Source of the DNA: Verrucomicrobiota bacterium
GTDB lineage: Bacteria > Verrucomicrobiota > Verrucomicrobiia > Chthoniobacterales > JAFAMB01
Direction of reading: 5' to 3'
NCBI GenBank assembly: GCA_019247695.1
Contig: JAFBAP010000063.1
Coordinates: 1-48,854, forward strand
DNA: 48,854 nucleotides
The position numbers and the translations under genes were made by a program. Every line of letters begins with the position of its first letter. The first letter of the stretch is position 1. Shown here one piece after another: positions 1 through 7,907 of this stretch. The notes beneath the pieces are model-generated. The model made no database searches and had not been told where the DNA came from. It saw only the letters and a list, made by a program, of their open reading frames with translations.

Positions 1-147
1 TTGGTGGGGGCGTTGATCATCGCGGTGCTCAACAACGGGCTGACGTTGATGAACGTGTCGTTCTACTGGCAGTTGGTGATCAAAGGGGCGGTGATCATCC
101 TGGCGGTGATGCTCGACAAATTGCGCACCCGCGGCCAGCCCACGTAG
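1..147 (+). CDS. Sugar ABC transporter permease, C-terminal end (partial)
   Basis: An open frame runs from the window edge to TAG at 145-147 and gives 48 residues, including LVGALIIAVLNNGLTL. This is the end of a RbsC/FrcC-type inner-membrane permease, in which the last two membrane helices are followed by a short basic tail (DKLRTRGQPT). It aligns by eye with the end of the complete permease at 17543-18538 (LVGTLIVSVLRNGLTL), so the genome has at least two such importers. The beginning of the gene and its partners lie outside the window. A 64-bp gap separates it from the converging glycosyltransferase gene. The family call is secure; the substrate is unknown. Confidence 0.8.
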   Translation: MVGALIIAVLNNGLTLMNVSFYWQLVIKGAVIILAVMLDKLRTRGQPT

Positions 148-211
148 CCCGCAAAAATTCTTTAACCGCGGAAGCGGCGACCTTCACCATACGTTACGGG
201 CACCGGCCGGC

Positions 212-1315
212 TTATCCCCGGGCGGGAGACGGCGCGCTGCCGGCCAGCCTCTGCAGCACCGATAACGTTTGCTGGAGGTTGTCACGCATCGAATGGCGGC
301 GCGCCAGTTCAATGCATGCTTCCCGGACGCCCTCCCGCAGACGCGGATCCAGCCATTTCTCGATGGCGGCCCGGAGCGCCGGCACGTTTTTGGCGTCCGC
401 AATCACGTCGCCATGAGTTCCCGGTCGCATGATTTCTGCAAAGCCGTTGGCAGCGGTCGTGATCACGGGTAACCCGAACGATGCGGCTTCCAGGCAGGCA
501 TTCGAGAACGGATCGTAAATCGTCGGCAGCACGAACATGTCTGCCGCGCCGTAAAGCGACCCCATGTCCGTTACGGCCCCAAGAAACCGCACATTGGACG
601 GCACCGGCCACGGTTTTCTGCCTTCACCTGCAACCAGCAGCCGTACCCGCGGATCTTTGATGGCGGCCATGGCCTCCAGCGCGTAATGCAGGCCTTTGCG
701 GAACCATCCTGAGCCGGCGAACAACACGGCGATCTCGTTTCCGTGGAGCTCCCACCGGTTGCGCCATTCCTGCCGGGTTCCCGGCCTTTTTCGGAACTGA
801 GCCTCAGGCAGGCCGTTACGGATCACCGAAATCTGCTCGGCCGGATAATTGAAGGCGGCCATGATTTCCCGTTTTACCAGGTCGGAGTTGGTGATGACTT
901 CGCGCGCTTTTCTTTGGCGAAGCAGGCTCTCCTCCAACTGCTGTATTTCCTGGTGCTTGCGATTGGTGAACCGCAACCGGTCCCGCCAGCCCGGTTCGTG
1001 AGCACGCCGCCGCTCAAGCCAGCGCGCGTGTACGCCGTCCCCGGCCCGGTAGCAATCGCAGCGAAGGATCCGTTCCAAGCTGAAAAGGACATCCACACCA
1101 GGCTGAATGGCCTGGAGGTTTTGGGCGAAACTCGCAGGCGTATCGCCCGGGACCGGCACAACTTTTCCGTACGGCCACTCGGCCGGGGGCCAGTCCGCCG
1201 TGCCGTAAAGCGTAACCTCATGGCCGGCATCCGCCAAGGCGCGCCCGAGCCGTTTCAGGTACGCTTCGGCGCCACCGGTCCGGGAAAACCCCCTGCGAAC
1301 GAGACCAATTTTCAT
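212..1315 (-). CDS. Glycosyltransferase family 4, WaaG/RfaG-like
   Basis: This 367-residue cytosolic or membrane-associated GT-B enzyme would add a sugar to a lipopolysaccharide core or other surface glycan. The N-terminal half begins MKIGLVRRGFSRTGGAEAYL, the donor/acceptor-loop signature of WaaG-like enzymes, and continues with LERILRCDCYRAGDGVHARW, which is also typical of that group. The C-terminal nucleotide-sugar domain has the FAGSGWFRKGL strand-loop and an EX7E-like region, YDPFSNACLEAASFGLPVI. The ATG at 1315 is chosen because the frame upstream (to 1408) runs through intergenic repeat sequence and encodes low-complexity Cys/Pro residues. The neighbouring GT4, GT9 and MsbA-like genes on the other strand support a role in LPS or surface glycan. 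The exact sugar cannot be read from the sequence. Confidence 0.85.
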   Translation of the reverse strand: MKIGLVRRGFSRTGGAEAYLKRLGRALADAGHEVTLYGTADWPPAEWPYGKVVPVPGDTPASFAQNLQAIQPGVDVLFSLERILRCDCYRAGDGVHARWLERRRAHEPGWRDRLRFTNRKHQEIQQLEESLLRQRKAREVITNSDLVKREIMAAFNYPAEQISVIRNGLPEAQFRKRPGTRQEWRNRWELHGNEIAVLFAGSGWFRKGLHYALEAMAAIKDPRVRLLVAGEGRKPWPVPSNVRFLGAVTDMGSLYGAADMFVLPTIYDPFSNACLEAASFGLPVITTAANGFAEIMRPGTHGDVIADAKNVPALRAAIEKWLDPRLREGVREACIELARRHSMRDNLQQTLSVLQRLAGSAPSPARG

Positions 1316-1373
1316 GGAACTTATCGGAAAGGTTGTTTGTAACCCAAGGCCGGATCCGAATCCAGCCGCATCG

Positions 1374-1462
1374 TCACACGGCGGGCACAGCGAGGAGGGC
1401 GGGCACAACGTAAGAGTTCACACGGCGAACACGGCGAGACACGGCGAACACGGCGGAAAGAA
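1374..1462 (+). repeat. Interspersed repeat copy A (cacggcgaacacggcg family)
   Basis: This stretch holds tcacacggcgggcacagcg, then a core reading gcgggcacaacgtaagag, then ttcacacggcgaacacggcg and further nine- to ten-base echoes of cacggcgaa. The same core occurs at 5984-6070, at 6111-6247 (inverted) and at 48608-48700. It lies just upstream of the minus-strand glycosyltransferase start and is not coding. Copy A lacks the gccgtctttgccccgg tail seen in the longer copies; it runs instead into an attcggagttcgg segment that is mirrored at about 1648-1661. Confidence 0.75.
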
Positions 1463-1647
1463 GGGGAAAGAATTCGGAGTTCGGAGGCGCCGTAAAATCA
1501 GGTCCGATCTCCCCGGAGGGTCAGGCCCACTCGGCGGGAAGACAGGAATCATCCGCAGAACACGCAGAAGAACGCAGAAAAAATCCACGAAACCGGAGCT
1601 TGACACCGGCAACCGGCCCCCATAAGGCCGCTCCGAACTCCGAGCCC

Positions 1648-1703
1648 CGAACTCCGAACGCTTTTCCCCTCTTCCCGCCGTGCCCGCCGTGCCCGCCGTG
1701 TGA
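1648..1703 (-). repeat. Interspersed repeat, partial inverted copy E
   Basis: Read on the minus strand this gives gtcacacggcgggcacggcg, then cggcgggaagaggggaaaag, then an attcggagttcgg-like run. It matches the first and last parts of copy A (1374-1483) in opposite orientation, with the central gtaagagttcacacgg core missing. Copies A and E therefore form an imperfect inverted pair around about 165 bp. Confidence 0.5.
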
Positions 1704-1704
1704 C

Positions 1705-1753
1705 CGACACCCGTTACTCGTTACCCGTTACCCGTTACCCGTTACCCGTTACC
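1705..1753 (+). repeat. Heptamer tandem repeat (cgttacc)n
   Basis: Seven consecutive 7-bp units: one cgacacc, one cgttact and five exact cgttacc. Related heptamers (gtgccgg, cgacacc, gtgtcgg) occur at 47223-47250, 47381-47415 and 48587-48607, each beside a copy of the interspersed repeats. Seven is not a multiple of three, so copy-number change would shift any reading frame across it. The downstream gene start is therefore placed after the array. Confidence 0.85.
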
Positions 1754-1818
1754 CGCCACTCTCTTCCATTTGCGGCATTTTTCGGCTTGTGGCACTTGTG
1801 GCATTCTTTCCCGTGTCA

Positions 1819-2985
1819 ATGGACCCGTTACCCCGCAGCATTCTGTACGCAACCTCGGCCCGCATCGGGGGCTATGGGCTTGATGCCGTTGCTCATGAAA
1901 CCCTGTTGGGTATCCGGGATCGTCTGGGGCTTGCCTTGGCGTACGGCAACCGTGCCGAGAATCTGCGCCGTGTACCCGTGCGGTCGCTCGCCTGGCACCC
2001 CGTCCGGCTGCTTTCCAACCTGGAAAGCCGTTATTATTATGGCGCGAAAAAGAAAGCGCTCGACCGTGTTGCGAGCCGGTTTCTACAGACGGGGCGGTTT
2101 GACCTTTTCCATGGATGGTCGGGCGAGGCGCTGCACACGTTGCGTACCGCCAGGCAACTCGGGATCCCGTCGGTGCTGGAAATCCCGACGTGGCACCGGC
2201 ATAAAGGCAACCAAGTGCCTCTGAAAACGGAGCGCGAACTGGAGATGGAACGGGCCCCGATTCCGCGGCGCTGGCTTTACCGGTTACTGATCAGCCGGCA
2301 ACAATCGCTTGAGGAATATGATCTGGCCGATCTCATCCTGGTGCTTTCCGAACGGGCGGCTGAAACCTTTCACGCCGCCGGCATTGCCGATACGAAATTG
2401 TTCCGCATGTCGCGCGGGGTGGACACTGGCCGGTTCCGGCCGGGTTCACCGCCGCCGCTGTTCCGGGCCGTGTTCGTCGGGGCGCTGATCCGGCGAAAAG
2501 GTGTTCACACCCTGCTGGAAGCCTGGAAGCGGCTCCAATTGCCGGACGCTGAGCTCTGGCTGGTGGGCCACGTTCATGCCGAGATCAGGCCGTTGCTGGA
2601 ATCGTTGCCGTCCGGCGTGCAGGTGATCGGGTTTACCCGGGAGGTGGAAAAAATTTATCCCCAGTGCTCGGTCCACGTCTTTCCATCGGAGTGCGAGGGG
2701 AGTGCGAAATCGACGTATGAAGCTGCTGCCTGCGGTCTGGCGCAGGTGACGACGCGTGAGGCGGGTGATATTGTGGTAAACGGCGTTAACGGAATCATTG
2801 TCCCGCCCAATAACGTGGAAGCGCTTGCTACCGCCATTGAAACCCTTTACCGCAACCCGGCGATGCGGGAAGCCATGGGCTGTGCCGGGCGCGAGCGCGT
2901 CGTTTCCGAATTCACCTGGGACCATTTCCGCCGGCGGATTCTGGAAGCTTACCGGACAGTAATGCAGAGGCATCGCGGGTTCTGA
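1819..2985 (+). CDS. Glycosyltransferase family 4
   Basis: This 388-residue GT-B glycosyltransferase probably transfers a sugar from a nucleotide donor during surface-glycan assembly at the inner face of the cytoplasmic membrane. The N-terminal domain begins near SARIGGYGLDAVAHE; the C-terminal domain has FVGALIRRKGVHTLLEAW, a typical GT4 donor-domain opening, and the EX7E-type segment ECEGSAKSTYEAAACGL. It ends with a helix that crosses back (FTWDHFRRRILEAY). The ATG at 1819 is preferred because the frame upstream reads through heptamers and repeats. The GT9 gene starts 13 bp downstream, implying co-transcription. Acceptor and donor are unknown. Confidence 0.85.
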   Translation: MDPLPRSILYATSARIGGYGLDAVAHETLLGIRDRLGLALAYGNRAENLRRVPVRSLAWHPVRLLSNLESRYYYGAKKKALDRVASRFLQTGRFDLFHGWSGEALHTLRTARQLGIPSVLEIPTWHRHKGNQVPLKTERELEMERAPIPRRWLYRLLISRQQSLEEYDLADLILVLSERAAETFHAAGIADTKLFRMSRGVDTGRFRPGSPPPLFRAVFVGALIRRKGVHTLLEAWKRLQLPDAELWLVGHVHAEIRPLLESLPSGVQVIGFTREVEKIYPQCSVHVFPSECEGSAKSTYEAAACGLAQVTTREAGDIVVNGVNGIIVPPNNVEALATAIETLYRNPAMREAMGCAGRERVVSEFTWDHFRRRILEAYRTVMQRHRGF

Positions 2986-2998
2986 GCGTGCACGAAGG

Positions 2999-4000
2999 AT
3001 GAAGCGCATCCTGACGATCCAATTGAAACGGCTGGGGGACCTGGTCCTGAACACCGCCGCCCTGGGCAGCCTGCGCCAGGTGTATCCCGGCAGCCGGATA
3101 ACCCTGATCATCGACCAGTACTCCGCCGAGCTTGCGCCCGCCATCGAGGGGGTGGATGAATTCTGGGTTTACCGGCGCAACCGATCTCTGCCGCTGTGGG
3201 TCAGGCTGTCGGGCACGAGATTCGACGGCTGCGTGGATTTTACGGGCAACGACCGTGCGGCCCTGATGGTGCTGCTCTCCAAGGCCTCGCGGCGCGCCGG
3301 CCTCCGGCGGCCTGAGCAACGGCGTTTACGGAATTGGATCTACAACGCGCCGGCCTATTCCTCCGTCAGAGACCTGCACACCGTGGATCTTTACCTTAAC
3401 CTGGTCCGCCGTCTCGAGCCGAAGGCGATCCCGGCTGAACCGGCGTTGCGCCTCCCGGCGAACGTCCTGGCGGGCGCACGGAGCCTCCTTCAGGACCTGG
3501 GCATCAGAAACGCCTATTTCGTGGTTCAAGCCGGTACGGCTCGCGCCGAGAAACTCTGGCCCGCGGAATCCTGGGCCACCGTCATCGCTGAGGCGCACCG
3601 GCGCTCCGGGTTGCCCTGCCTGCTCACCGGCGGGCGGGAATCGGCAGAGTTAAAGCACGCCGAAACCATACGTTCGGCGATCGCAAGCCGGGCGCCCTGC
3701 ATTGTGCTGGCCGGGAAGACGGATCTGCTGCTCACCTGCGCCCTGATCCGGCAGGCAACGTTCTTTCTGGGCGTCGATTCGGTCGGCGCTCACCTTGCCG
3801 CCGTGTTCAAGCGACCCGAACTGGTGTTGTTCGGGCCGACAAATCCGTTCCACTGGCGCCCACGCCACCCCGGCGGACGCGTGGTCCGCGCCGGTTTCGG
3901 ACCCGATTACGAACCGCTTTCTCCCACCGAGCCGGGGCAGCCGATGACCGCACTGTCGACCGACACGGTGATTCGTGCTATGGGGGACCTTTGCGGATGA
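2999..4000 (+). CDS. Glycosyltransferase family 9 (heptosyltransferase-like)
   Basis: This 333-residue protein is of the ADP-heptose:LPS heptosyltransferase family, which builds the inner core of LPS in the cytoplasm. The start, MKRILTIQLKRLGDLVLNT, is the characteristic first strand and glycine loop. VQAGTARAEKLWPAESW is the donor-domain motif, followed by LTGGRESAE and FLGVDSVGAHLAAVFKRP, where family members bind the nucleotide sugar. FGPTNPFHWRP is the usual C-terminal motif. An AAGGA sequence abuts the ATG, closer than normal, but the conserved N-terminus leaves little doubt about the start. It follows the GT4 gene by 13 bp and precedes the MsbA-like exporter, a logical order for making and exporting an LPS core. 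Confidence 0.88.
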   Translation: MKRILTIQLKRLGDLVLNTAALGSLRQVYPGSRITLIIDQYSAELAPAIEGVDEFWVYRRNRSLPLWVRLSGTRFDGCVDFTGNDRAALMVLLSKASRRAGLRRPEQRRLRNWIYNAPAYSSVRDLHTVDLYLNLVRRLEPKAIPAEPALRLPANVLAGARSLLQDLGIRNAYFVVQAGTARAEKLWPAESWATVIAEAHRRSGLPCLLTGGRESAELKHAETIRSAIASRAPCIVLAGKTDLLLTCALIRQATFFLGVDSVGAHLAAVFKRPELVLFGPTNPFHWRPRHPGGRVVRAGFGPDYEPLSPTEPGQPMTALSTDTVIRAMGDLCG

Positions 4001-4008
4001 CGATGAAC

Positions 4009-4069
4009 ACGGACTGCGGATGATGGTTTCCACAATGGGCATGAACCGCCATCTCGATCCGCAGTCCGT
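4009..4069. repeat. Inverted repeat between the GT9 gene and the ABC exporter
   Basis: Perfect 13-bp arms, acggactgcggat at 4009-4021 and its complement at 4057-4069, enclose 35 bp that can pair further but imperfectly (gatggtttc against gaaccgccatc). It starts 9 bp after the GT9 stop codon. There is no T-run, so it is either an intrinsic terminator without a tail, an RNA-stability hairpin, or a small repeat element. Confidence 0.5.
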
Positions 4070-4138
4070 ATAACGCGTCCGTAAAAGCCCGCGGGCCGGA
4101 AAATCCGGCATTTTCCGCAGGGGCAGGATTCGTGCGAC

Positions 4139-5962
4139 ATGGCCAAACCTAAATTTTCGATTCGACAGACGTGGCAAATCGCCATCGGCCCGTATCGTGA
4201 CCTGTTTCCGTACCTCAAGCCTTACTGGTGGAGATTTGTTCTGGCTCTGCTCTTCGGCGCCCTGTACGGCATGGCCAGCGGGCTTCTACCTCTGGTGATG
4301 CGGTACGTAAATGCCCGGCTCTTTCCCCAGGGCAGCCGCCTTGCAGACTTCTCCGGGGCGGGTGGACCGGATATCAGCGGCGTGGTTATCGTGTGTGCGG
4401 CCATCCCGTTCATCTTTCTGCTCCGGAGCCTTTGCGACTACTTGAACGCCTACTACATGGCCTGGGTAAGTCTGCGCGTCCTGGCCGACCTGCGCTGCAG
4501 GCTGTTCGAGCATCTCCTGCGTCACTCGCTCGATTTTTTTAACCGTGAGCGTGCCGGCCTGCTGATTTCCCGGGTGGCCAACGATACCATGGTCGCGCAG
4601 AATGCGCTCACCAGCATCAGCAGCGACGTGATCAAACAGCCGCTGACCATCATTTGCGCACTGTACGCGTTGATTCACCTCGACTGGAAGTTCACGTTGA
4701 TGAGCCTCGTCCTTTTTCCGCTCTGCATGGTGCCGATCATCGTTTACGGCAAGAAAGTGCGCAGCCAGGGTAAGAAGGAAGAGGCCAACGCCAGTTCCAT
4801 GATGACGGTCCTGCAGGAAACCTTTGCCGGCATCCGCGTCATCAAAGCGTTCGCACGCGAGGAACGCGAGAATGCAAATTTCCGCCAGATTACCCAGCAA
4901 CAGTTCCGGCACAGCATGAAGGTACGCAAAGCGATCGAGGTGGTCGGACCGATGGTGGAGGCGGTTGCGGCCGCAGGGGTCGGCCTCGCCTTGTTTTACG
5001 TTTGGACGACTCACCTTTCCGCCGCCAAATTCCTGGCGTTGCTGGCCGGCATTTTCATGCTTTATGACCCGGTCAAGAAGCTGAGCCGCATCCATCTCAC
5101 GATGCAGAAATGCTTTACGGCCACGAGCAACATCTTCGAAATCATGCACCGGGAACCGTCGATCCAGGATCTTCCCGCCGCCGTCGCACTCGGGCGCAGC
5201 GCGGGCGATATCCGGATCGAGAACGTGACTTTCCGTTACCGGCCCGAGTTACCGCCCGCGGTTCAGCAGTTGAACCTGCATATCGAACCCGGCAAGTACT
5301 ATGCCCTGGTCGGGTCCAGCGGGGCGGGGAAGAGCACAATCCTGTCATTGTTGCTGCGGTTTTATGACCCGGATGAAGGCGCCGTCCTGATTGATGGCCG
5401 GGATCTGCGGACGGTCCAGCAGCGCTCACTGCGAGATCAGATCGGGATCGTCACCCAGGACACGTTTCTGTTTCACGACACCATCCTGAACAACATCCGG
5501 TACGGTCGTCTGGATGCGACTGAAGCGGAGGTCATCGGGGCCGCGAAACAAGCGTATGCGCACGAGTTTATCCTGGCGCAGCCGAATGGCTACCAAACGG
5601 TGATCGGCGACAAAGGATGCCTGTTATCGGGCGGCCAGCAGCAGCGATTGTCCATCGCCCGGGCCCTCCTGAAGAATGCGCCGATTCTGCTCCTGGACGA
5701 AGCCATGTCGGCCCTTGATTCGGAGGCGGAACGGGAGATCCAGGCTGCCTTCGAGCGCCTGGCGGAAGGCCGTACGGTCATTGCCATCGCCCACCGGCTC
5801 TCGACGGTTCTTAAGGCCGACCAGATCGTCGTCATGCATCAGGGGCAGGTGCGGGAGATCGGTACCCATTCCGAACTGGTGCACGGTTCGATGCTTTATC
5901 GGCGGCTGTACGAATTGCAATTCAATGTGCAGACAGAAGAACTCGCCGGCGTCGTGGCCTGA
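4139..5962 (+). CDS. ABC exporter, MsbA-like (fused permease and ATPase)
   Basis: This 607-residue half-transporter would work as a homodimer in the inner membrane; family members flip lipid A-core or other amphipathic molecules. About six membrane helices occupy residues 25-330 (ABC_membrane domain). The nucleotide-binding domain follows from about 360, with Walker A GSSGAGKST near 393, the Q-loop at IGIVTQDTF, signature [15 protein letters not shown] near 497, Walker B ILLLDEAMSALD near 516 and the H-loop in IAIAHRLST. The gene follows the GT9 gene after a hairpin-containing gap of 138 bp. The glycosyltransferase neighbours favour a lipid A-core or lipid-linked glycan substrate, which is inference. 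Confidence 0.88.
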   Translation: MAKPKFSIRQTWQIAIGPYRDLFPYLKPYWWRFVLALLFGALYGMASGLLPLVMRYVNARLFPQGSRLADFSGAGGPDISGVVIVCAAIPFIFLLRSLCDYLNAYYMAWVSLRVLADLRCRLFEHLLRHSLDFFNRERAGLLISRVANDTMVAQNALTSISSDVIKQPLTIICALYALIHLDWKFTLMSLVLFPLCMVPIIVYGKKVRSQGKKEEANASSMMTVLQETFAGIRVIKAFAREERENANFRQITQQQFRHSMKVRKAIEVVGPMVEAVAAAGVGLALFYVWTTHLSAAKFLALLAGIFMLYDPVKKLSRIHLTMQKCFTATSNIFEIMHREPSIQDLPAAVALGRSAGDIRIENVTFRYRPELPPAVQQLNLHIEPGKYYALVGSSGAGKSTILSLLLRFYDPDEGAVLIDGRDLRTVQQRSLRDQIGIVTQDTFLFHDTILNNIRYGRLDATEAEVIGAAKQAYAHEFILAQPNGYQTVIGDKGCLLSGGQQQRLSIARALLKNAPILLLDEAMSALDSEAEREIQAAFERLAEGRTVIAIAHRLSTVLKADQIVVMHQGQVREIGTHSELVHGSMLYRRLYELQFNVQTEELAGVVA

Positions 5963-5983
5963 AGGCCAACTTCGGTCACACGG

Positions 5984-6070
5984 TCACACGGCGATCGCAG
6001 CGGGAGAAAGCGGGCACGACGTAAGAGTTCACACGGCGAACACGGCGGACCACGGCGACCACAGCGAGAA
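5984..6070 (+). repeat. Interspersed repeat copy B
   Basis: This copy starts tcacacggcgatcgcagcgg, carries the core gcgggcacgacgtaagag and ends with cacggcgaccacagcgagaa. It pairs with copy C (6111-6247), which runs in the opposite direction: most of the 5'-half matches are exact, with B holding about 18 extra bases (acacggcggaccacggcg). The two copies form a long imperfect inverted repeat with roughly 100 bp between the matching arms, downstream of the ABC exporter. Confidence 0.75.
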
Positions 6071-6110
6071 GACAAAATCACCCGGCCCCTGACGCTCGAC
6101 CCCGGATTCG

Positions 6111-6247
6111 GCCCCGGGGCAAAGACGGCGCAAGTTCCTGGCATGCCTAACCAGCAGACCTCATCTGCGGCATTCTTCTCCCCGCTGTGGTCGCCGTGTG
6201 AACTCTTACGTCGTGCCCGCTTTCTTCCGCTGCGATCGCCGTGTGAC
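6111..6247 (-). repeat. Interspersed repeat copy C, full-length type
   Basis: Read on the minus strand it begins gtcacacggcgatcgcagcg, passes the gcgggcacgacgtaagag core and continues gaagaatgccgcagatgagg, then ttaggcatgccaggaacttg, and ends cgccgtctttgccccgg. The same order, with scattered substitutions, is found at 48608-48766. This defines a family unit of about 135-160 bp with a fixed 3' tail. It lies 4 bp past the stop of the small minus-strand gene at 6251. No ORF, terminal repeats or target duplication were recognised. Confidence 0.72.
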
Positions 6248-6250
6248 GGG

Positions 6251-6583
6251 TTAGCGACGCTTTGTTCCCGGCGTGCTCGTACGCGTACGGGCTTCCGACT
6301 TTCGGCCTTCCGGTTTTCGCGGTTCCGGCTTCTCCGGAGGTCCTCCGAGGATTTCCGCATGCGGTATCTCCCCCGCTTTGGGGGCTCGAATCTCGATGTC
6401 GCCGCCGCGTTTTTTGACGATTTTTGCCGCGATCGTAAAGCACATCGTGCGGTAAGGGTTAGCCTCGTCGTCTACCAGCAGTAGTTTCCTGCCCCGGAGG
6501 TCCTTGCGGCCTTTCACCTTCGGTCCTGCTCCCAGGTTGGCGAGCATCGATTCCGCATGAAACTGCGCACGTTTCCAAGACAT
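6251..6583 (-). CDS. Hypothetical small basic protein
   Basis: A 110-residue protein of no family I recognise. It begins MSWKRAQFHAESML, has a central segment KLLLVDDEANPYRTMCFTIA, and ends in a Lys/Arg/Pro/Glu-rich tail. The LLLVDDE string resembles the first strand of a response-regulator receiver, but the rest of that fold is missing, so no such role is claimed. A TATAAT hexamer on the minus strand at 6647-6642, about 60 bp upstream of the ATG, supports transcription. In-frame starts further upstream would lengthen it by up to 39 residues. Its stop lies against repeat copy C, and the last 25 residues may be drifted sequence. It could still be spurious. Confidence 0.4.
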   Translation of the reverse strand: MSWKRAQFHAESMLANLGAGPKVKGRKDLRGRKLLLVDDEANPYRTMCFTIAAKIVKKRGGDIEIRAPKAGEIPHAEILGGPPEKPEPRKPEGRKSEARTRTSTPGTKRR

Positions 6584-6641
6584 AGTAGATCGCGACCGGG
6601 CAAGATAGGAACTCAACCCGCCCTTGGCGAGGAAAATCTCC

Positions 6642-6647
6642 ATTATA
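6642..6647 (-). promoter_or_regulatory. Possible -10 box for the 110-residue gene
   Basis: The minus strand reads TATAAT exactly, in otherwise GC-rich sequence, about 60 bp before the ATG at 6583. No good -35 hexamer is visible 17 bp upstream. This is the only consensus-like element in the 205-bp gap between this gene and the OpgC-like gene. Confidence 0.3.
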
Positions 6648-6788
6648 AGCCTGAGGCCCGATCCCGGCTCCATCGTAGGGTGGAAGCCTTCTCGGGACAA
6701 ACCGCGCCGGGTTAGGTTTTACGCACCCGTGCGGTCGCCGGCCGGGGGCTGCGGCGGCACCACACCGGAGTCGGCTGCGAAAACGCTA

Positions 6789-7907
6789 CTACGTCAGAGC
6801 CAGCGCGCGTTCCTGGGAATTCTGCCGGGAGTCCATCGACTTCTGGCGCGTGCGCCGCCAGTCCAGAAACCAGGCGAACAGCAAGGCGAGCAGAGTCTGC
6901 AGCAGGACCAGTGCAGTCGAGGCCAGACCCCCTGGATTATTGGCCGGAGTCACCCAGCCTACGAGCACGAGCGACAAACAAATCTGAAAGGCAAACACCG
7001 GCAGCATGTTCTGGCCCACCCAGCAGAGCGGGCTCAACAGTTCCTGGCATCGTGCCAGGTAAGGCAGAATCTTTGCCCCGAGCCAGGTCACCACGAAAAA
7101 GTTCAGTATCCTCAATGGTCCCAGGTGCCATTTATTCAGAAACCACCAGGTCTTACTCGGGTCCAGTTCCAGGTAATTGCAGTACCACCGCCAGATCAGG
7201 AAAACGATCGCCAGGACCAGGAAGACCGCCTCGCCGGCCGCCGGCAGCCTGATCGGCTGCCTGGCCTGCAGGCATTTTCCGAAAAGCAGGCCGCCCACCC
7301 ACAGGAACTGCCACGAAAACAGGTCAAACGGGCCGGGGTCGATGAACGACAGGCTCTTTACCGGCCCCAAGAGGGCGTCCCGCAGATTAAACTGGGACAG
7401 AACCCAAAGCGCCGCGCTCGCGATGAATACGTTGCGCCACCCCCAGCGTTTTGCCGCCCAGAAAGCCGCGGGCGTAAGCAGCGAGAAAACGACGTACATG
7501 GGCAGGATGTCCATCAACGGCGGCTGAAAAGCCAGGCCGAGCGACGCCAGCGCCGCAGCCGCCGGATTCTTCCAATACGGGCTCAGGAGATCCCGCAAAC
7601 CCGGGAGTTGCAATAAAAACAGGCTTCCGATCCCGAAAGTGAACACAAGCGTAACCAGGTGCGCCTGGTAAATCCGCAGGGCCCGTCCCATCGTGGCCAT
7701 TTTGGCGGCCTCAAAGCCTTGTCGCTCGGTTCGCTTCTGAAAGAGCATTCCGGCGAGAAAGGCAGAGACAAACACGAAATCCTCTGCCGTCGAAAAGAAG
7801 CCGACCGGCTGATCAGTGAACCGGCGCAAAGGCGACGGAGAATGATTGCTGATCATCAACAGCAGCAAGAAGCCGCGGAGGATATCGAGTTCAACCAATC
7901 GCTTCAT
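6789..7907 (-). CDS. OpgC-family membrane acyltransferase-like protein
   Basis: This 372-residue, largely hydrophobic protein has roughly ten membrane helices. The opening MKRLVELDILRGFLLLLMISNHSP and the following ATAEDFVFVSAFLAGMLF-like helix match the OpgC_C family, relatives of acyltransferase 3 proteins that succinylate osmoregulated periplasmic glucans in proteobacteria. The short basic N-terminus followed by D-x-L-R-G-x-L is the family hallmark. The ATG at 7907 is preferred over a TTG 12 bp upstream. The gene stands alone on the minus strand. Transfer of an acyl group to a periplasmic glycan is inferred from the family only, and I see no opgG/opgH partner nearby. Confidence 0.75.
   Translation of the reverse strand: MKRLVELDILRGFLLLLMISNHSPSPLRRFTDQPVGFFSTAEDFVFVSAFLAGMLFQKRTERQGFEAAKMATMGRALRIYQAHLVTLVFTFGIGSLFLLQLPGLRDLLSPYWKNPAAAALASLGLAFQPPLMDILPMYVVFSLLTPAAFWAAKRWGWRNVFIASAALWVLSQFNLRDALLGPVKSLSFIDPGPFDLFSWQFLWVGGLLFGKCLQARQPIRLPAAGEAVFLVLAIVFLIWRWYCNYLELDPSKTWWFLNKWHLGPLRILNFFVVTWLGAKILPYLARCQELLSPLCWVGQNMLPVFAFQICLSLVLVGWVTPANNPGGLASTALVLLQTLLALLFAWFLDWRRTRQKSMDSRQNSQERALALT

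Larger units (their letters stand above)
1316..1818. other. Repeat-rich intergenic region between divergent glycosyltransferase genes
   Basis: About 500 bp separate the divergent genes. The region holds repeat copy A (1374-1462), a segment atccgcagaacacgcagaag near 1550-1580 that recurs inverted near 47325-47360, an inverted partial repeat copy near 1648-1703, and heptamers at 1705-1753. Translations across it are low-complexity (Val-Thr-Arg-Tyr-Pro, Cys-Pro-Pro), which argues against coding. Promoters for both flanking genes must lie here, but I see no convincing -35/-10 pair. Confidence 0.6.

Noticed and set aside
743-1342. Plus-strand frame across the WaaG-like gene
   Set aside because: Antisense shadow of a protein with conserved GT4 motifs.
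1705-1753. Heptamer arrays as a CRISPR or telomere-like array
   Set aside because: Units are 7 bp with no spacers; they are simple tandem repeats.
6450-6520. LLLVDDE string as a response-regulator receiver
   Set aside because: Only the first strand resembles a receiver; no phospho-acceptor Asp, Thr/Ser or Lys positions follow in the right order.
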